64,000 nucleotides of DNA from an uncultured Pelagibacteraceae bacterium (GTDB taxonomy: Bacteria; Pseudomonadota; Alphaproteobacteria; Pelagibacterales; Pelagibacteraceae). The notes beneath the pieces are model-generated. The model saw only the letters and a list, made by a program, of their open reading frames with translations, made no database searches and was not told the origin of the DNA. Position numbers and translations under genes: made by a program. The stretch lies in assembly GCA_902627565.1 (NCBI GenBank), contig CACOJM010000005.1:19710-83709 (forward strand), given 5' to 3'. Numbering within the stretch: the stretch's first letter is position 1; each line of letters begins with the position of its first letter. Shown here piece after piece: positions 35,644 to 45,720 of the stretch.

Positions 35644-36912
35644 ATGAATATTCAAGAATTAAAACTAAAATCATCTGAACAGCTTATTACTCAAGCAGAA
35701 CAGCTTGGGATTGAAAATGCTAGCACATTAAGAAAACAAGAAATTCTTTTTGCAATTCTCAAAAAAGTAGCCGAAAAAGAGGAAATTACTGGTGCAGGTG
35801 TGCTGCAATTGTTACAGGATGGTTTTGGATTTTTAAGAGCAATGGAGTCAAATTATTTGCCTGGTCCAGATGATATTTATGTAAGCCCGAGTCAGATTAG
35901 AAAATTTGGTCTGAGAACAGGTGATACTGTTGAAGGCCCGGTTAGGGCACCCAAAGAAGGCGAGAGATATTTTGCATTGCTCCAAGTAAGTAAAATAAAC
36001 TTTGAGGAACCAGAAAAATCAAGACATAAAATTGCATTTGATAATTTAACTCCCCTATATCCAGACAAACAATTAGTAATGGAAGTAGAAATTGTTAAAC
36101 CCGAAAAAAAACAAGATTTAACACCAAGATTAATTGATCTCGTAAGCCCAATAGGTAAAGGTCAGAGATCAATAATTATTTCGCCGCCAAAAGCAGGTAA
36201 GACAATGATACTTCAAAGTATAGCTAACTCAATAGCTAAGAATTATCCAGAATGCTATCTTATTGTTTTGTTAATTGATGAAAGACCTGAAGAGGTAACA
36301 GATATGCAAAGAACTGTTAAAGGTGAAGTTATTAGTTCTACTTTTGATGAACCCGCTCAAAGACACGTTGCTGTAGCTGAAATGGTTATAGAAAAAGCCA
36401 AAAGGTTAACAGAGCATAAAAAAGATGTAGTAATCTTGTTAGATTCTATTACGAGATTGGGCAGAGCATACAATGCCGTAATACCAAGTTCTGGTAAAGT
36501 TTTGACAGGTGGTGTAGATGCAAATGCTCTTCAAAGACCAAAAAGATTTTTTGGTGCAGCCAGAAATATTGAAGAGGGAGGATCTTTAACAATTATTTCA
36601 ACTGCTTTGATTGATACTGGAAGTAGAATGGATGAAGTTATTTTCGAAGAATTTAAGGGAACTGGAAATAGTGAAACTGTTCTTGATAGGAAAATTGCAG
36701 ACAAAAGAATCTATCCAGCAATTGACATTACTAAATCTGGAACAAGAAGAGAAGAATTGTTGTTTAACAAAGATGATTTACAAAAAATGAATGTTTTAAG
36801 AAGAATAATTGCTCCAATGGGAACAATGGATGCTATCGAATTTATAAGTTCAAAATTAAAAGATACAAAAAACAATGCAGAATTTTTTAATTCAATGAAT
36901 AAACCTGCTTAA
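35644..36912 (+). CDS. rho: Transcription termination factor Rho
   Basis: Rho is the RNA-dependent hexameric helicase that ends transcription. The 422-residue protein has the N-terminal RNA-binding domain with [16 protein letters not shown] and [16 protein letters not shown]. Walker [11 protein letters not shown] is near residue 180, with the Q-loop and R-loop regions after it. The [11 protein letters not shown] stretch is also typical. There is no N-terminal insertion of the kind seen in Actinobacteria. Few intrinsic terminators exist in this window, so Rho is likely important here. Confidence 0.98.
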   Translation: MNIQELKLKSSEQLITQAEQLGIENASTLRKQEILFAILKKVAEKEEITGAGVLQLLQDGFGFLRAMESNYLPGPDDIYVSPSQIRKFGLRTGDTVEGPVRAPKEGERYFALLQVSKINFEEPEKSRHKIAFDNLTPLYPDKQLVMEVEIVKPEKKQDLTPRLIDLVSPIGKGQRSIIISPPKAGKTMILQSIANSIAKNYPECYLIVLLIDERPEEVTDMQRTVKGEVISSTFDEPAQRHVAVAEMVIEKAKRLTEHKKDVVILLDSITRLGRAYNAVIPSSGKVLTGGVDANALQRPKRFFGAARNIEEGGSLTIISTALIDTGSRMDEVIFEEFKGTGNSETVLDRKIADKRIYPAIDITKSGTRREELLFNKDDLQKMNVLRRIIAPMGTMDAIEFISSKLKDTKNNAEFFNSMNKPA

Positions 36913-36977
36913 ATTAGTTTACCAAGAGTAAATTATAAAATTATTTTTTTTTCAATTTATTATATATTGTCTCCACC

Positions 36978-38660
36978 ATGAGTTATCAAAATTTTGATTT
37001 TAAAAAACTTTATGAAGAAAAAAAGTATAGTGAAATAATATCGATTATAGAAAACTTTGATGATCAAGATTTAAATTCAGGATTAATAAATTTATGCGGG
37101 GCTTGTAAATTATTATCTGATAAATCCGAAGAATCATTAAAAAGCGCAATTAGTGATTTTAGAAAAGCATATTTAAGAGAAAAAAATAAGACTGAGCATT
37201 CCTTTAATGCTTTAAAAAATTTTATAAATGCATCAATTGATTTATTTGATATAGAATTTAGAACTAATGAAAAAAATTTAACTAATAACCTTGAAGAAAT
37301 TTTTTTATATTTTGAAGAAAATAAAGAATATTTTAAAAAAAATGAAAGTCTTACTAGGGCATTAGTAAGAGCTTTAATTCGTAATTTAGACATAGAAAAT
37401 GCAGTTTATTATTTAAATGAAATAGTAGACAAAAATAGCTCAAGTATCGACGCTTGGGCTTCATATATATATTTTAATAATTTTTTAGACAAATGGGATC
37501 AAAAAAAGTTTTTAGAGAGTTCTAAAATTTTAGATCAAAAATTAATTAAATATCCTTCAAATAAATTAGTTGAACTAAAAGGGTCAGATAAGAAAAAAAT
37601 TAACATAGGTTTTCATACAGCTGACATAAGAGCAAAACATTCTGTTACTCATTTTTTAAAAACAATTTTGACTAATTATAATAAAGATAAATTTAATATA
37701 AATCTCTATTTGGGAAACAAGAAAGAAGATCAAACAACTAATGAATTTAAAGAATATGTTAATAAAGCTATAAACATAACTTTTATGGATGATATAGAAG
37801 TTATTAATTTAGTCAGAAATGATAAAATAGATATCTTGTTTGATCTTATGGGTTTAACCTCTAATCATAGATTGTCTTTATATAAAAATCGTTTAGCCCC
37901 AATACAAATATCGTGGTGTGGATATTTGAATACTACTGGGTTAAAGGAGATGGATTATATGATTGCCGATAGAAATATTGTTCCTCAAGAGGAACAAAAT
38001 TCATATTCTGAAAAAATAATTTATCTTGATGATATATGGAATTGTCATGCTGGTTATGAACTCAAAAGATCAAAATATCCTATCCCTTACAGACAAAATA
38101 AATTCATTACTTTTGGATCTTTCAATAATTTCAATAAGATTAATGATAGCGTAATTGCTGTTTGGTCAAAAATATTGAAAAAAATTGAAAATTCTAAATT
38201 AATTTTAAAATCTTCGAATGCTGTATTTAGATCCGTAATGGCTGAGAAGTTCGAAAAAAATGATGTTTTGAATTCAATTGAATTTATATCTTATAAAGGC
38301 AATTTTAATGATCATTTAAATGAATATAAAAAAATAGATATTGCATTAGATACTTTTCCTCATAATGGAGTTACAACCTCTTTTGAGGCAATTTGGATGG
38401 GAGTCCCAGTTTTAACAATGAAAGGTTTTAATTTTAGCTCAAGATGTGGAGAGTCGATTAATAAAAATATTAATTTAAATGATTTAATAGCAAATAATAA
38501 GCAAGATTATGTAGATAAGGCTATTTTTTTATCTGAAAATATAGATAAAATTGAAAAGATCAGAAATGAAATTTATGAAAATGCTTTAGGAACACCGTTA
38601 TTTGATCAAAAAAAATTCGTAAATCATTTTTTTACTTCTTTAGAAAAACTATATAATTAA
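36978..38660 (+). CDS. TPR protein with O-GlcNAc-transferase (SPINDLY-like, GT41) domain
   Basis: The first ~200 residues look like divergent helical repeats. The rest is a GT41 glycosyltransferase: GFHTADIRAKHSVTHFL contains the conserved His near residue 225, and DILFDLMGLTSNHRLSLYKNR begins near 284. RLAPIQISWCGYLNTTG and DYMIADRNIVP follow, then SFNNFNKINDSV with the UDP-contacting Lys. FPHNGVTTSFEAIWMGVP lies near 460. Such enzymes put N-acetylglucosamine or fucose on Ser/Thr of proteins; in bacteria they often modify flagellin or surface proteins. It sits alone between rho and mnmE, which are usually adjacent. Sugar donor and target are unknown. Confidence 0.9.
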   Translation: MSYQNFDFKKLYEEKKYSEIISIIENFDDQDLNSGLINLCGACKLLSDKSEESLKSAISDFRKAYLREKNKTEHSFNALKNFINASIDLFDIEFRTNEKNLTNNLEEIFLYFEENKEYFKKNESLTRALVRALIRNLDIENAVYYLNEIVDKNSSSIDAWASYIYFNNFLDKWDQKKFLESSKILDQKLIKYPSNKLVELKGSDKKKINIGFHTADIRAKHSVTHFLKTILTNYNKDKFNINLYLGNKKEDQTTNEFKEYVNKAINITFMDDIEVINLVRNDKIDILFDLMGLTSNHRLSLYKNRLAPIQISWCGYLNTTGLKEMDYMIADRNIVPQEEQNSYSEKIIYLDDIWNCHAGYELKRSKYPIPYRQNKFITFGSFNNFNKINDSVIAVWSKILKKIENSKLILKSSNAVFRSVMAEKFEKNDVLNSIEFISYKGNFNDHLNEYKKIDIALDTFPHNGVTTSFEAIWMGVPVLTMKGFNFSSRCGESINKNINLNDLIANNKQDYVDKAIFLSENIDKIEKIRNEIYENALGTPLFDQKKFVNHFFTSLEKLYN

Positions 38661-38673
38661 AAAATAAAAAGTT

Positions 38674-40005
38674 ATGACTATTTTTGCTTTATCGACGGGA
38701 CCCGGTGTATCTGGAGTAGCTATAATAAGAATTTCCGGCTCCGACGCATCGTCAGTTATAGAAAAACTTACTGGAAAGAACTTGCCAAGTCCTAGAATGG
38801 CAACTCTGCGAAAAATCAACAATATCAACACTTCTGAGTTAATTGATGAAGCTATAATATTGTGGTTTCCTGGGCCTCACAGCTATACAGGAGAGGATAT
38901 GGCCGAAATTCAGATACATGGAGGTAAAGCAGTAGTGATGGCACTCCAAAACGAAATTTCTAAAATTAAAAATTGTAGATTAGCCGAACCAGGAGAGTTT
39001 ACAAAACTTGCCTTTCAAAATGGAAAAGTAAATTTACTAAAAGCCGAGAGTATAGCTGATTTAATTTCTGCCGAAACTGAAATTCAAAGATTACAAGCTA
39101 TAAAAATTATGGATGGTAAATCGTCTGAAAAATTTAACGAGTTGAGAGGAAAGTTGTTAAAAGTATTATCTTTTATTGAAGCGAAAATAGATTTTCCCGA
39201 GGAAGACATACCAGAAGAAAATATAAGAATAATAAAACGAGACTCTTTAGACATTCAACACCAGATAAATAAAATTTTAAATGATCAAAAAGTTGGAGAG
39301 ATAATTCGCGAAGGATTTAAAATTGCAATTGTAGGACCAACTAATGCAGGTAAATCGAGCTTATTAAATAACTTATCAAATAGAGAAGTTGCTATAGTGT
39401 CTGAGATTGCCGGTACCACAAGAGATGTTATAGAAACGCATTTAGACTTAGATGGATATCCTGTTATCATCTCAGATACAGCAGGAATAAGAGATTCAAA
39501 AGATGAAATTGAAAAAAAAGGAATAAAGTTATCTCTCCAAAAAGCTGAAAATGCAGACTTAAAATTAGTTGTAGTTGATGCTAAAAACATTGATTTAAGC
39601 GGTTTTTTAAATGATTTGTTAAAAAACGATGCTATACTTGTAATCAATAAGTTAGATCTTTTAAAAGGAAAATTGGACCCAGAAATTTCTAAGCTCAACC
39701 ATGTTCAAATTTCACTAAAAGATAATTTAAATATAGATAAGTTAATTAAAAAAATGAAAGATCATCTTAAAAATAAATTTATAACTGAAGAAGATATTCT
39801 AATCACTAGAGAAAGACACAGACAACATTTAGTGCAATGTGAAAATTATCTAAAAAATTTTTTAGACAAAAATGATAAAAAGGATTTTGACAAAGCAGCT
39901 GAAGATTTAAGATTAGCAACCAGGCATTTAGGTATGATAGTTGGAAAAGTAGATGTAGAGGAGATATTAGGCAGTATTTTCAACGATTTTTGTATTGGGA
40001 AATAA
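38674..40005 (+). CDS. mnmE: tRNA modification GTPase MnmE (TrmE)
   Basis: MnmE with MnmG adds the carboxymethylaminomethyl group to U34 of several tRNAs. The 443-residue protein starts TIFALSTGPGVSGVAIIRISG, the folate-binding domain. The inserted G domain has GPTNAGKSSLLN (near 221-232), TTRD, DTAGIR and NKLD. It ends in CIGK, the catalytic cysteine motif. It starts 13 bases after the glycosyltransferase and is followed by mnmG 112 bases later. Confidence 0.97.
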   Translation: MTIFALSTGPGVSGVAIIRISGSDASSVIEKLTGKNLPSPRMATLRKINNINTSELIDEAIILWFPGPHSYTGEDMAEIQIHGGKAVVMALQNEISKIKNCRLAEPGEFTKLAFQNGKVNLLKAESIADLISAETEIQRLQAIKIMDGKSSEKFNELRGKLLKVLSFIEAKIDFPEEDIPEENIRIIKRDSLDIQHQINKILNDQKVGEIIREGFKIAIVGPTNAGKSSLLNNLSNREVAIVSEIAGTTRDVIETHLDLDGYPVIISDTAGIRDSKDEIEKKGIKLSLQKAENADLKLVVVDAKNIDLSGFLNDLLKNDAILVINKLDLLKGKLDPEISKLNHVQISLKDNLNIDKLIKKMKDHLKNKFITEEDILITRERHRQHLVQCENYLKNFLDKNDKKDFDKAAEDLRLATRHLGMIVGKVDVEEILGSIFNDFCIGK

Positions 40006-40117
40006 TCATTTTTTCCTTATTTGGCTTATTTTTTCTATTTTTCTTTGATAATCAAGGGTTATTTAGGAGAAAAAACTCAAATCTTGTAAATATTTTAATC
40101 GAATATAAATTCATGTA

Positions 40118-41989
40118 ATGAAAAAAGATTTAACCTTTGATGTAGTTGTGATTGGTGGAGGTCATGCTGGTTGCGAGGCTGCAGCAGCATCGGCAAGACT
40201 TGGTATTAACACTGCTCTTTTCACTCATAACAAAAATACAATTGGAGAAATGTCATGTAATCCTGCCATTGGTGGTTTAGGAAAAGGTCATTTAGTGAGA
40301 GAAATTGATGCTTTAGATGGAGTTATGGGTGTGATAGCCGATAAGTCTGGAATACAATTTAGATTATTAAATAGAAGTAGAGGACCTGCAGTAAGAGGGC
40401 CAAGAACTCAATCAGATAGATCATTATATCGTAAATTTATGCAAGAAAAACTTGTAAACTACTGTAATTTAACGATTTTTTCTGATCCTGTAATTAAATT
40501 TATATTTTCAAATAATCAAATAAGTGGATTTATAACTAAGAAAGGTAACAAGGTAAATTGTAGCAAGTTAATACTAACAACTGGTACATTTTTAAATGGG
40601 TTGATACACATTGGTGATAATAAAATACCTGCGGGGAGATTTAACGAAAAACCTAGCACTGGTTTGAGCGAACAGTTAGAGAAATATAATTTTAAAATAG
40701 GTAGATTAAAAACTGGAACCCCACCAAGATTAGATTCTAGAACTATAAATTTTGAGAATTTAGAGAAACAGTTTGCTGATGATGATCCTTATTTTTTTTC
40801 TTTTTTAACTAAAAGCAATCTAAATAAACAAGTATCATGCTCGATGACTTACACCAACGAAAAGGTTCACAAGATTATTGAAAAGAATTTATCTAAAAGT
40901 GCAATGTATTCTGGTAGCATACAAGGTGTTGGACCAAGATATTGTCCATCTATAGAGGACAAAATAGTAAAATTTGCTGATAAGACTAGACATCAGATTT
41001 TTTTAGAGCCAGAGGGTCTTAATGATCATACAATTTATCCAAATGGGATATCAACGTCTCTACCTGAGGTTGTTCAAAACGAAATTCTCAATAATATCAA
41101 TGGTTTAGAGAATGTCAAAGTTATTAGACCTGGTTATGCTATAGAATATGACTATATTGATCCCAGAGAACTTTTTTTAACATTAGAGACTAAAAAGATT
41201 AAAAATTTATATCTAGCAGGACAAATTAATGGAACAACAGGATATGAGGAAGCTGCGGCCCAAGGTTTAATAGCTGGTATTAATGCTGCTCTTTCTCTAA
41301 AAAATATGGAGCCTTTTATTTTAGATCGATCTGATGCTTATATTGGAGTTATGATTGATGATTTGGTTACAAAGGGCGTCGCAGAACCATATAGAATGTT
41401 TACGTCTCGAGCAGAGTATAGATTAAGTCTTAGATCAGATAATGCCGACCTTAGACTCACACATAAAGGAATTAATATTGGATTAATATCAAAGGATAGG
41501 AAACAAATTTTTGAGGATAAATTTGCGAAATTGAGTAAAATTTCTTTGCAAATGTCTGAATTAAATATTTCTCCATCAAAAGCAGATAAATTTGGTATAA
41601 AAATTGCTAAAGATGGAGTTTTTCGATCTGCCGAGGAAGTTTTGACTCAAAAAGACGTAAATATGAGAAAAATTAGAGAAATTTGGCCTGAAATACCAGA
41701 TCATGGTTCAGATATTGATGAACAAATTGAAATTAATTCACATTATAGGGGTTATTTAAAAAAACAAAAGGCTGATATCCTAGCTTTTAAGAGAGATGAA
41801 AATTTATTAATCCCAGAAAATATTGATTATGATCAGTTTTCGGGTTTGTCAAATGAGGTTAAAGCTAAATTTAAGCAAATTAGGCCAAAAACCATGGGAC
41901 AAGCACTTAGAATTGATGGAATTACACCAGCAGCTGTATATATTTTGTTGTCACACGTCAAAAGAAGGTCTATTAAGCATATAGCTTAA
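40118..41989 (+). CDS. mnmG: tRNA uridine-5-carboxymethylaminomethyl modification enzyme MnmG (GidA)
   Basis: MnmG is the FAD-dependent partner of MnmE. The 623-residue protein starts with the FAD loop [20 protein letters not shown]. It shows [23 protein letters not shown], with the conserved cysteine, then RGPAVRGPR and [25 protein letters not shown] sequence. The C-terminal domain ends [17 protein letters not shown] 112-base gap (40006-40117) before it holds no gene and no clear promoter that I can name. Its stop overlaps the rsmG start by one base. Confidence 0.97.
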   Translation: MKKDLTFDVVVIGGGHAGCEAAAASARLGINTALFTHNKNTIGEMSCNPAIGGLGKGHLVREIDALDGVMGVIADKSGIQFRLLNRSRGPAVRGPRTQSDRSLYRKFMQEKLVNYCNLTIFSDPVIKFIFSNNQISGFITKKGNKVNCSKLILTTGTFLNGLIHIGDNKIPAGRFNEKPSTGLSEQLEKYNFKIGRLKTGTPPRLDSRTINFENLEKQFADDDPYFFSFLTKSNLNKQVSCSMTYTNEKVHKIIEKNLSKSAMYSGSIQGVGPRYCPSIEDKIVKFADKTRHQIFLEPEGLNDHTIYPNGISTSLPEVVQNEILNNINGLENVKVIRPGYAIEYDYIDPRELFLTLETKKIKNLYLAGQINGTTGYEEAAAQGLIAGINAALSLKNMEPFILDRSDAYIGVMIDDLVTKGVAEPYRMFTSRAEYRLSLRSDNADLRLTHKGINIGLISKDRKQIFEDKFAKLSKISLQMSELNISPSKADKFGIKIAKDGVFRSAEEVLTQKDVNMRKIREIWPEIPDHGSDIDEQIEINSHYRGYLKKQKADILAFKRDENLLIPENIDYDQFSGLSNEVKAKFKQIRPKTMGQALRIDGITPAAVYILLSHVKRRSIKHIA

Positions 41990-42636
41990 TGGATAATCAA
42001 ATTTTAGATTCTTACTCAAAAATATCGAACTTGAATGTTTCACGTGAAACTTGTAATGAACTTGAAAGCTTAATTTCTATGATTCAGGAGAAAAATAAAA
42101 AAATTAACCTAATAAGCCGAGAAATATACGAAAAAGAGCAAATAAGACAAAGACATATAATAGATTCAGCGCAAATAATTGATTTTGTTGATTTAAATTG
42201 TAATACAACCTCTGATTTAGGTACGGGAGGAGGAATGCCTGGATTAATAATAGCAATCGTAATGAAAAAAATAAAAAACGATATGAAAATTAATCTTTAT
42301 GAAAAAAGTTATCACAAGTGTGCTTTTTTAAAAGAGGTCTCAAAAAAATTAAATTTGAACACTGATGTAATTCAAAAAGATATTTTTGCAGTTAAAAACA
42401 TAGAAACCGGAACAATAATGACCAGAGCCTTTAAACCTATGCCAGTAATTCTTGATTTAGTTAATGAAAATTTTAAAACATATAAAAATTTAATCATGTT
42501 CATGGGCAGTACAGGAAAAAAAATTTTAAACGAAACACTTAAGGAGTGGGATTTAGATTATGATGAAAAAAAAAGCCTAACAAATGAAGACTCGTTTATA
42601 TTAAATATTAAAAAAATTAAAAAAAAAGTCTCATGA
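41989..42636 (+). CDS. rsmG: 16S rRNA (guanine-N7)-methyltransferase RsmG (GidB)
   Basis: RsmG methylates G527 of 16S rRNA. The 215-residue protein shows NLISREIYEKEQIRQRHIIDS, the SAM-binding SDLGTGGGMPGL and the TRAFKPM segment. A chromosome-partitioning parS site is embedded in codons 16 to 21 and fixes the residues NVSRET there. It overlaps mnmG by one base and parA by four (ATGA), giving the classic mnmG-rsmG-parA-parB order. Confidence 0.96.
   Translation: MDNQILDSYSKISNLNVSRETCNELESLISMIQEKNKKINLISREIYEKEQIRQRHIIDSAQIIDFVDLNCNTTSDLGTGGGMPGLIIAIVMKKIKNDMKINLYEKSYHKCAFLKEVSKKLNLNTDVIQKDIFAVKNIETGTIMTRAFKPMPVILDLVNENFKTYKNLIMFMGSTGKKILNETLKEWDLDYDEKKSLTNEDSFILNIKKIKKKVS
42036..42051 (+). 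other. parS: parS centromere-like site inside rsmG
   Basis: TGTTTCACGTGAAACT matches the ParB-binding consensus TGTTTCACGTGAAACA at 15 of 16 positions and contains the perfect palindrome GTTTCACGTGAAAC. It lies 600 bases before parA and about 9.2 kb from the inferred origin. It is the only such site I find in the window. Confidence 0.92.
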
Positions 42637-43427
42637 AAATAATATCAATAATAAATCAAAAGGGTGGTGTGGGCAAAACAACAACAGTTATAAATTTGGC
42701 TTCAGCACTATCCCAGCAAGGAAAAAAAATTTTAGTAATTGATTTAGACCCGCAAGGAAATGCCACAACTGGATTGGGACTATCTAACACTGAACAATCA
42801 GATCAAACAATATATGGAATTTTAAATGGAACAATGCAAATCAGAGATGTAATCAAGAAAACAAAGTTTGAAAATCTAGATTTAATCTCATCTAACGTAG
42901 ATCTGTCAGGGTTAGAGGTTGAAACAGCAGGAGATAATGACAGAGCTTTTATTTTGAAAAGTAAATTAACCGCATATTTAAACAATTCTGGAGCATCATA
43001 TGATTACATTCTAATAGACTGTCCTCCATCTTTAAGCCTGCTAACTGTTATGGCTTTAGTATCCTCAAATTCGCTTTTAGTTCCTCTTCAGACAGAATTT
43101 TTTGCTTTAGAAGGTTTAACTCAGCTTATGAAAACTATTGAAAGAATAAAAGTCAATTTAAATCCTAGCTTAACAATTCAAGGAATACTTTTAACAATGT
43201 ATGATAGAAGAAATAAATTGTCGTCTCAAGTTGAAGCAGAAGCAAGGAATTATTTTAAGGATAAAGTATACCAAACAGTCATACCAAGAAATGTTAGATT
43301 GTCCGAAGCACCTTCTCATGGTATGCCAGTTCTAATTTACGATAAAAATTGTCCAGGGAGTAAATCATATTATAGTTTTACAGACGAATTTGTTAATCAG
43401 GAAAATAATATTGGGAGTGCTGCATAA
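42633..43427 (+). CDS. parA: Chromosome partitioning ATPase ParA
   Basis: ParA forms a nucleoid-bound ATP-dependent gradient that pulls ParB-parS complexes to opposite cell poles. The 264-residue protein has the deviant Walker A KGGVGKTT at residues 10-17, DLDPQGNATTGLG, and YDYILIDCPPSL as Walker B. There is no N-terminal helix-turn-helix, so it is the chromosomal type, not a plasmid type. It overlaps rsmG by four bases and parB by one. Confidence 0.98.
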   Translation: MKIISIINQKGGVGKTTTVINLASALSQQGKKILVIDLDPQGNATTGLGLSNTEQSDQTIYGILNGTMQIRDVIKKTKFENLDLISSNVDLSGLEVETAGDNDRAFILKSKLTAYLNNSGASYDYILIDCPPSLSLLTVMALVSSNSLLVPLQTEFFALEGLTQLMKTIERIKVNLNPSLTIQGILLTMYDRRNKLSSQVEAEARNYFKDKVYQTVIPRNVRLSEAPSHGMPVLIYDKNCPGSKSYYSFTDEFVNQENNIGSAA

Positions 43428-44269
43428 TGAATTCGCAAATTAAAAAAGGTTTAGGAAGGGGTTTATCTTCTTTGATAGGTGAAACTAAAGTAGAGTCAAG
43501 AACTAACAAGCTCTCATTGAGCGACATTATCCCAAATAAATTTCAGCCAAGAAAAAATTTTGACGAAGAAAACCTGATTGACCTCACAAACTCTATAAAA
43601 GAACGAGGAGTTATTCAGCCAATAATAGTAAGAAAATCTAGTTCTGACTTATCTAAATATGAAATTATAGCAGGTGAAAGAAGATGGTTGGCTGCTAGAA
43701 GAGCAAACCTTCATGAAATACCAGTAGTAGTTACAGAAGCAGACGATTTAAAATCATTAGAATTTGCTATTGTTGAAAATGTTCAAAGACACGATTTAAA
43801 TCCATTAGAAGAGGCTGAGGGTTATAAGCGATTAATTGACGATTTTTCCTATGACCAAGAAAAAGTCTCAAGATTCATCGGAAAAAGTAGAAGTTATATA
43901 ACTAATTCACTTCGCTTATTAAACTTGCCATTAGAAGTTTTAAGATTTGTTAAAGAAAAAAAAATATCAGCAGGTCATGCAAAGATCTTAGTAGGATTAG
44001 ATAACGCAGAATTTATTGCTAATAAGATAATAGAAAAAAAATTATCAGTTAGACAAGCCGAAAATTTTGTTAAAATTTTTAAAAAGAAAAAGAAAAATTT
44101 TTCTTATAAAGACGCGAATATTAAAAATCTTGAAGAGACTATATCTGCTAAAACTGGTCTTAGTGTGTCAATTAAAAATACAAAAAAAAACAAAGGAACA
44201 ATAATTTTTTCATATCATGATTTAGATCAATTGAATAAAATTATAGAAATAATAAAAAAAAATTATTAA
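43427..44269 (+). CDS. parB: Chromosome partitioning protein ParB
   Basis: ParB binds parS, spreads as a CTP-dependent clamp and stimulates ParA. The 280-residue protein starts GLGRGLSSLIGE, the ParA-interacting tail. It shows IIAGERRWLAARRANL and IVENVQRHDLNPLEEAEGY of the CTP-binding domain, and a helix-turn-helix around SRFIGKSRSYITNSLRLL. A C-terminal dimerisation domain follows. It is the last gene of the rightward run from the origin; holA converges ten bases later. Confidence 0.98.
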   Translation: MNSQIKKGLGRGLSSLIGETKVESRTNKLSLSDIIPNKFQPRKNFDEENLIDLTNSIKERGVIQPIIVRKSSSDLSKYEIIAGERRWLAARRANLHEIPVVVTEADDLKSLEFAIVENVQRHDLNPLEEAEGYKRLIDDFSYDQEKVSRFIGKSRSYITNSLRLLNLPLEVLRFVKEKKISAGHAKILVGLDNAEFIANKIIEKKLSVRQAENFVKIFKKKKKNFSYKDANIKNLEETISAKTGLSVSIKNTKKNKGTIIFSYHDLDQLNKIIEIIKKNY

Positions 44270-44278
44270 TATTTTTAG

Positions 44279-45265
44279 CTATATTGCTGATTTTTCAATT
44301 AAAAAATTGTAAATAAAGTTTATTGGCTTTATTGGTTTTTTTTTAATAAGAAGCTCTAAATCATTAATTTCTTTAATCAAGTTTCTTGTTTTCTCTGATG
44401 ACCATGCTTTAATTTGAAGTTTTATTATCTCTTTTTCTTTCCAGAATATCGGTGGTTTCGAACTATTTATTGTAGCATTTAAATCTCTACTTATTTTAAA
44501 GTGTGAGATTAAATTTTGAAGAATTTTTGTCTTTTTTAACATAGTTCTTATAATCATTATTGCATCTTCATTTGAATAATTATTTTCATTTAAGATATTT
44601 AATGTTTGTTTTTGATTTTTTGCCAAACAATAATTAATTAATTCATTTATATTATGATTTTCATTAAGATTTATTAGTTTTTGAATTTCTTCATTTGTAA
44701 TATTTTTTTTTGTCTTTGATAAAATTGAGATTTTTTCTAGTTCATCGAGTAGATTTTTTCTGTCGTTACTACATTTGTTTATTATTAAATTTAAACTCTC
44801 ATTTGATATTGAAATTTTTTCACTTTTGATAAACGAATATGCTAACTTAGATAAAGTTTCATAGTTATCTGGATAAAAGCCAATAGAAATGAGTCTATCT
44901 TTGGATTTTTCAAATAAATTTCTGAGCTTTGATTTTTTTTCTAAAATTTCACAATTTAAAATAAAAATTGTATCTTCAATTTTTCTTTCAATTAAATTTT
45001 CGATAATATGGAAAAATTTATCAGATACTCTGTTGATAATAATAATTTTGCTTTCATCAAATAATGAACCATTCATGAGGCCTTCTATAAATCTATCAGT
45101 ATTCTCTAATATTTGTTTTTCATCATAATTTTCAGTCTTTTTGTTAATTTTTTTTTTTAGTTGATCAATTTTTTGATTTTTTAAACCTTCATTTTTTCCA
45201 TGTAATAAAACAAAATTTGTTTTTTGAGTATTAACTTTTTCAAATTCAAAATATTTTAAGATCAT
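44279..45265 (-). CDS. holA: DNA polymerase III delta subunit HolA
   Basis: HolA opens the beta clamp within the clamp loader. The 328-residue protein is very divergent and Lys/Asn/Ile-rich. It keeps FVLLHGKNEGL at the start (the delta-subunit equivalent of an ATP site, without function), NRLI-type segments such as IIIINRVSDKFF, and the helical collar domain near the C-terminus. The order leuS-lptE-holA, found in many Proteobacteria, strongly supports the call. It overlaps lptE by one base. Confidence 0.88.
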   Translation of the reverse strand: MILKYFEFEKVNTQKTNFVLLHGKNEGLKNQKIDQLKKKINKKTENYDEKQILENTDRFIEGLMNGSLFDESKIIIINRVSDKFFHIIENLIERKIEDTIFILNCEILEKKSKLRNLFEKSKDRLISIGFYPDNYETLSKLAYSFIKSEKISISNESLNLIINKCSNDRKNLLDELEKISILSKTKKNITNEEIQKLINLNENHNINELINYCLAKNQKQTLNILNENNYSNEDAIMIIRTMLKKTKILQNLISHFKISRDLNATINSSKPPIFWKEKEIIKLQIKAWSSEKTRNLIKEINDLELLIKKKPIKPINFIYNFLIEKSAI

Positions 45266-45717
45266 TACATTAAAGATAATTGTGTTAAAAGTTTATTGGT
45301 AATTAAGTCTGTTAAATTATCTTTCCTCATTTTTTCATATTTTTGCTCTTCAAAGTTATTTGTGAAATCTTTCATTACAAAATCTTCCATTAAATTCAGA
45401 ATTTTAGTCTCTTTTTGACTTTGTATTTCAAATTTTACATTTATATAAACTTTAAAGTCTGTAGTTTTACCTGTTTTATCTTTTGATTGTGAAATTTTAC
45501 TATATGAAGAAGTAGTTTTGATTTTAAATTTTTTACTTGAATTTTTACTTTGAAATTTTTTAATTTTTTTATCAATTAAATTATTCACCTCAATATCTCC
45601 CTCAAAACTTATATCCTCTATAAAGTAATCAAAATTATTTGTTGAATAAATAGGCTTGTAATCACAACTTGAAAATAGAAATGAAAAAAGAGTTATTAAA
45701 ATGATTTTTTTAATCAT
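45265..45717 (-). CDS. lptE: LptE-like LPS-assembly lipoprotein
   Basis: A 150-residue lipoprotein: a hydrophobic signal and lipobox FSSC (Cys18), then DYKPIYS, which resembles the CGFxPlY start of alphaproteobacterial LptE. LptE plugs the LptD outer-membrane barrel that inserts lipopolysaccharide. The rest is poorly conserved, so the assignment depends on the start motif and on its position between leuS and holA. Three bases separate it from leuS. Confidence 0.82.
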   Translation of the reverse strand: MIKKIILITLFSFLFSSCDYKPIYSTNNFDYFIEDISFEGDIEVNNLIDKKIKKFQSKNSSKKFKIKTTSSYSKISQSKDKTGKTTDFKVYINVKFEIQSQKETKILNLMEDFVMKDFTNNFEEQKYEKMRKDNLTDLITNKLLTQLSLM

Positions 45718-45720
45718 GTT

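Noticed and set aside
40006..40117. Possible regulatory RNA before mnmG
   Set aside because: The gap is T-rich and without stable pairing or a known motif; I see nothing specific in it.
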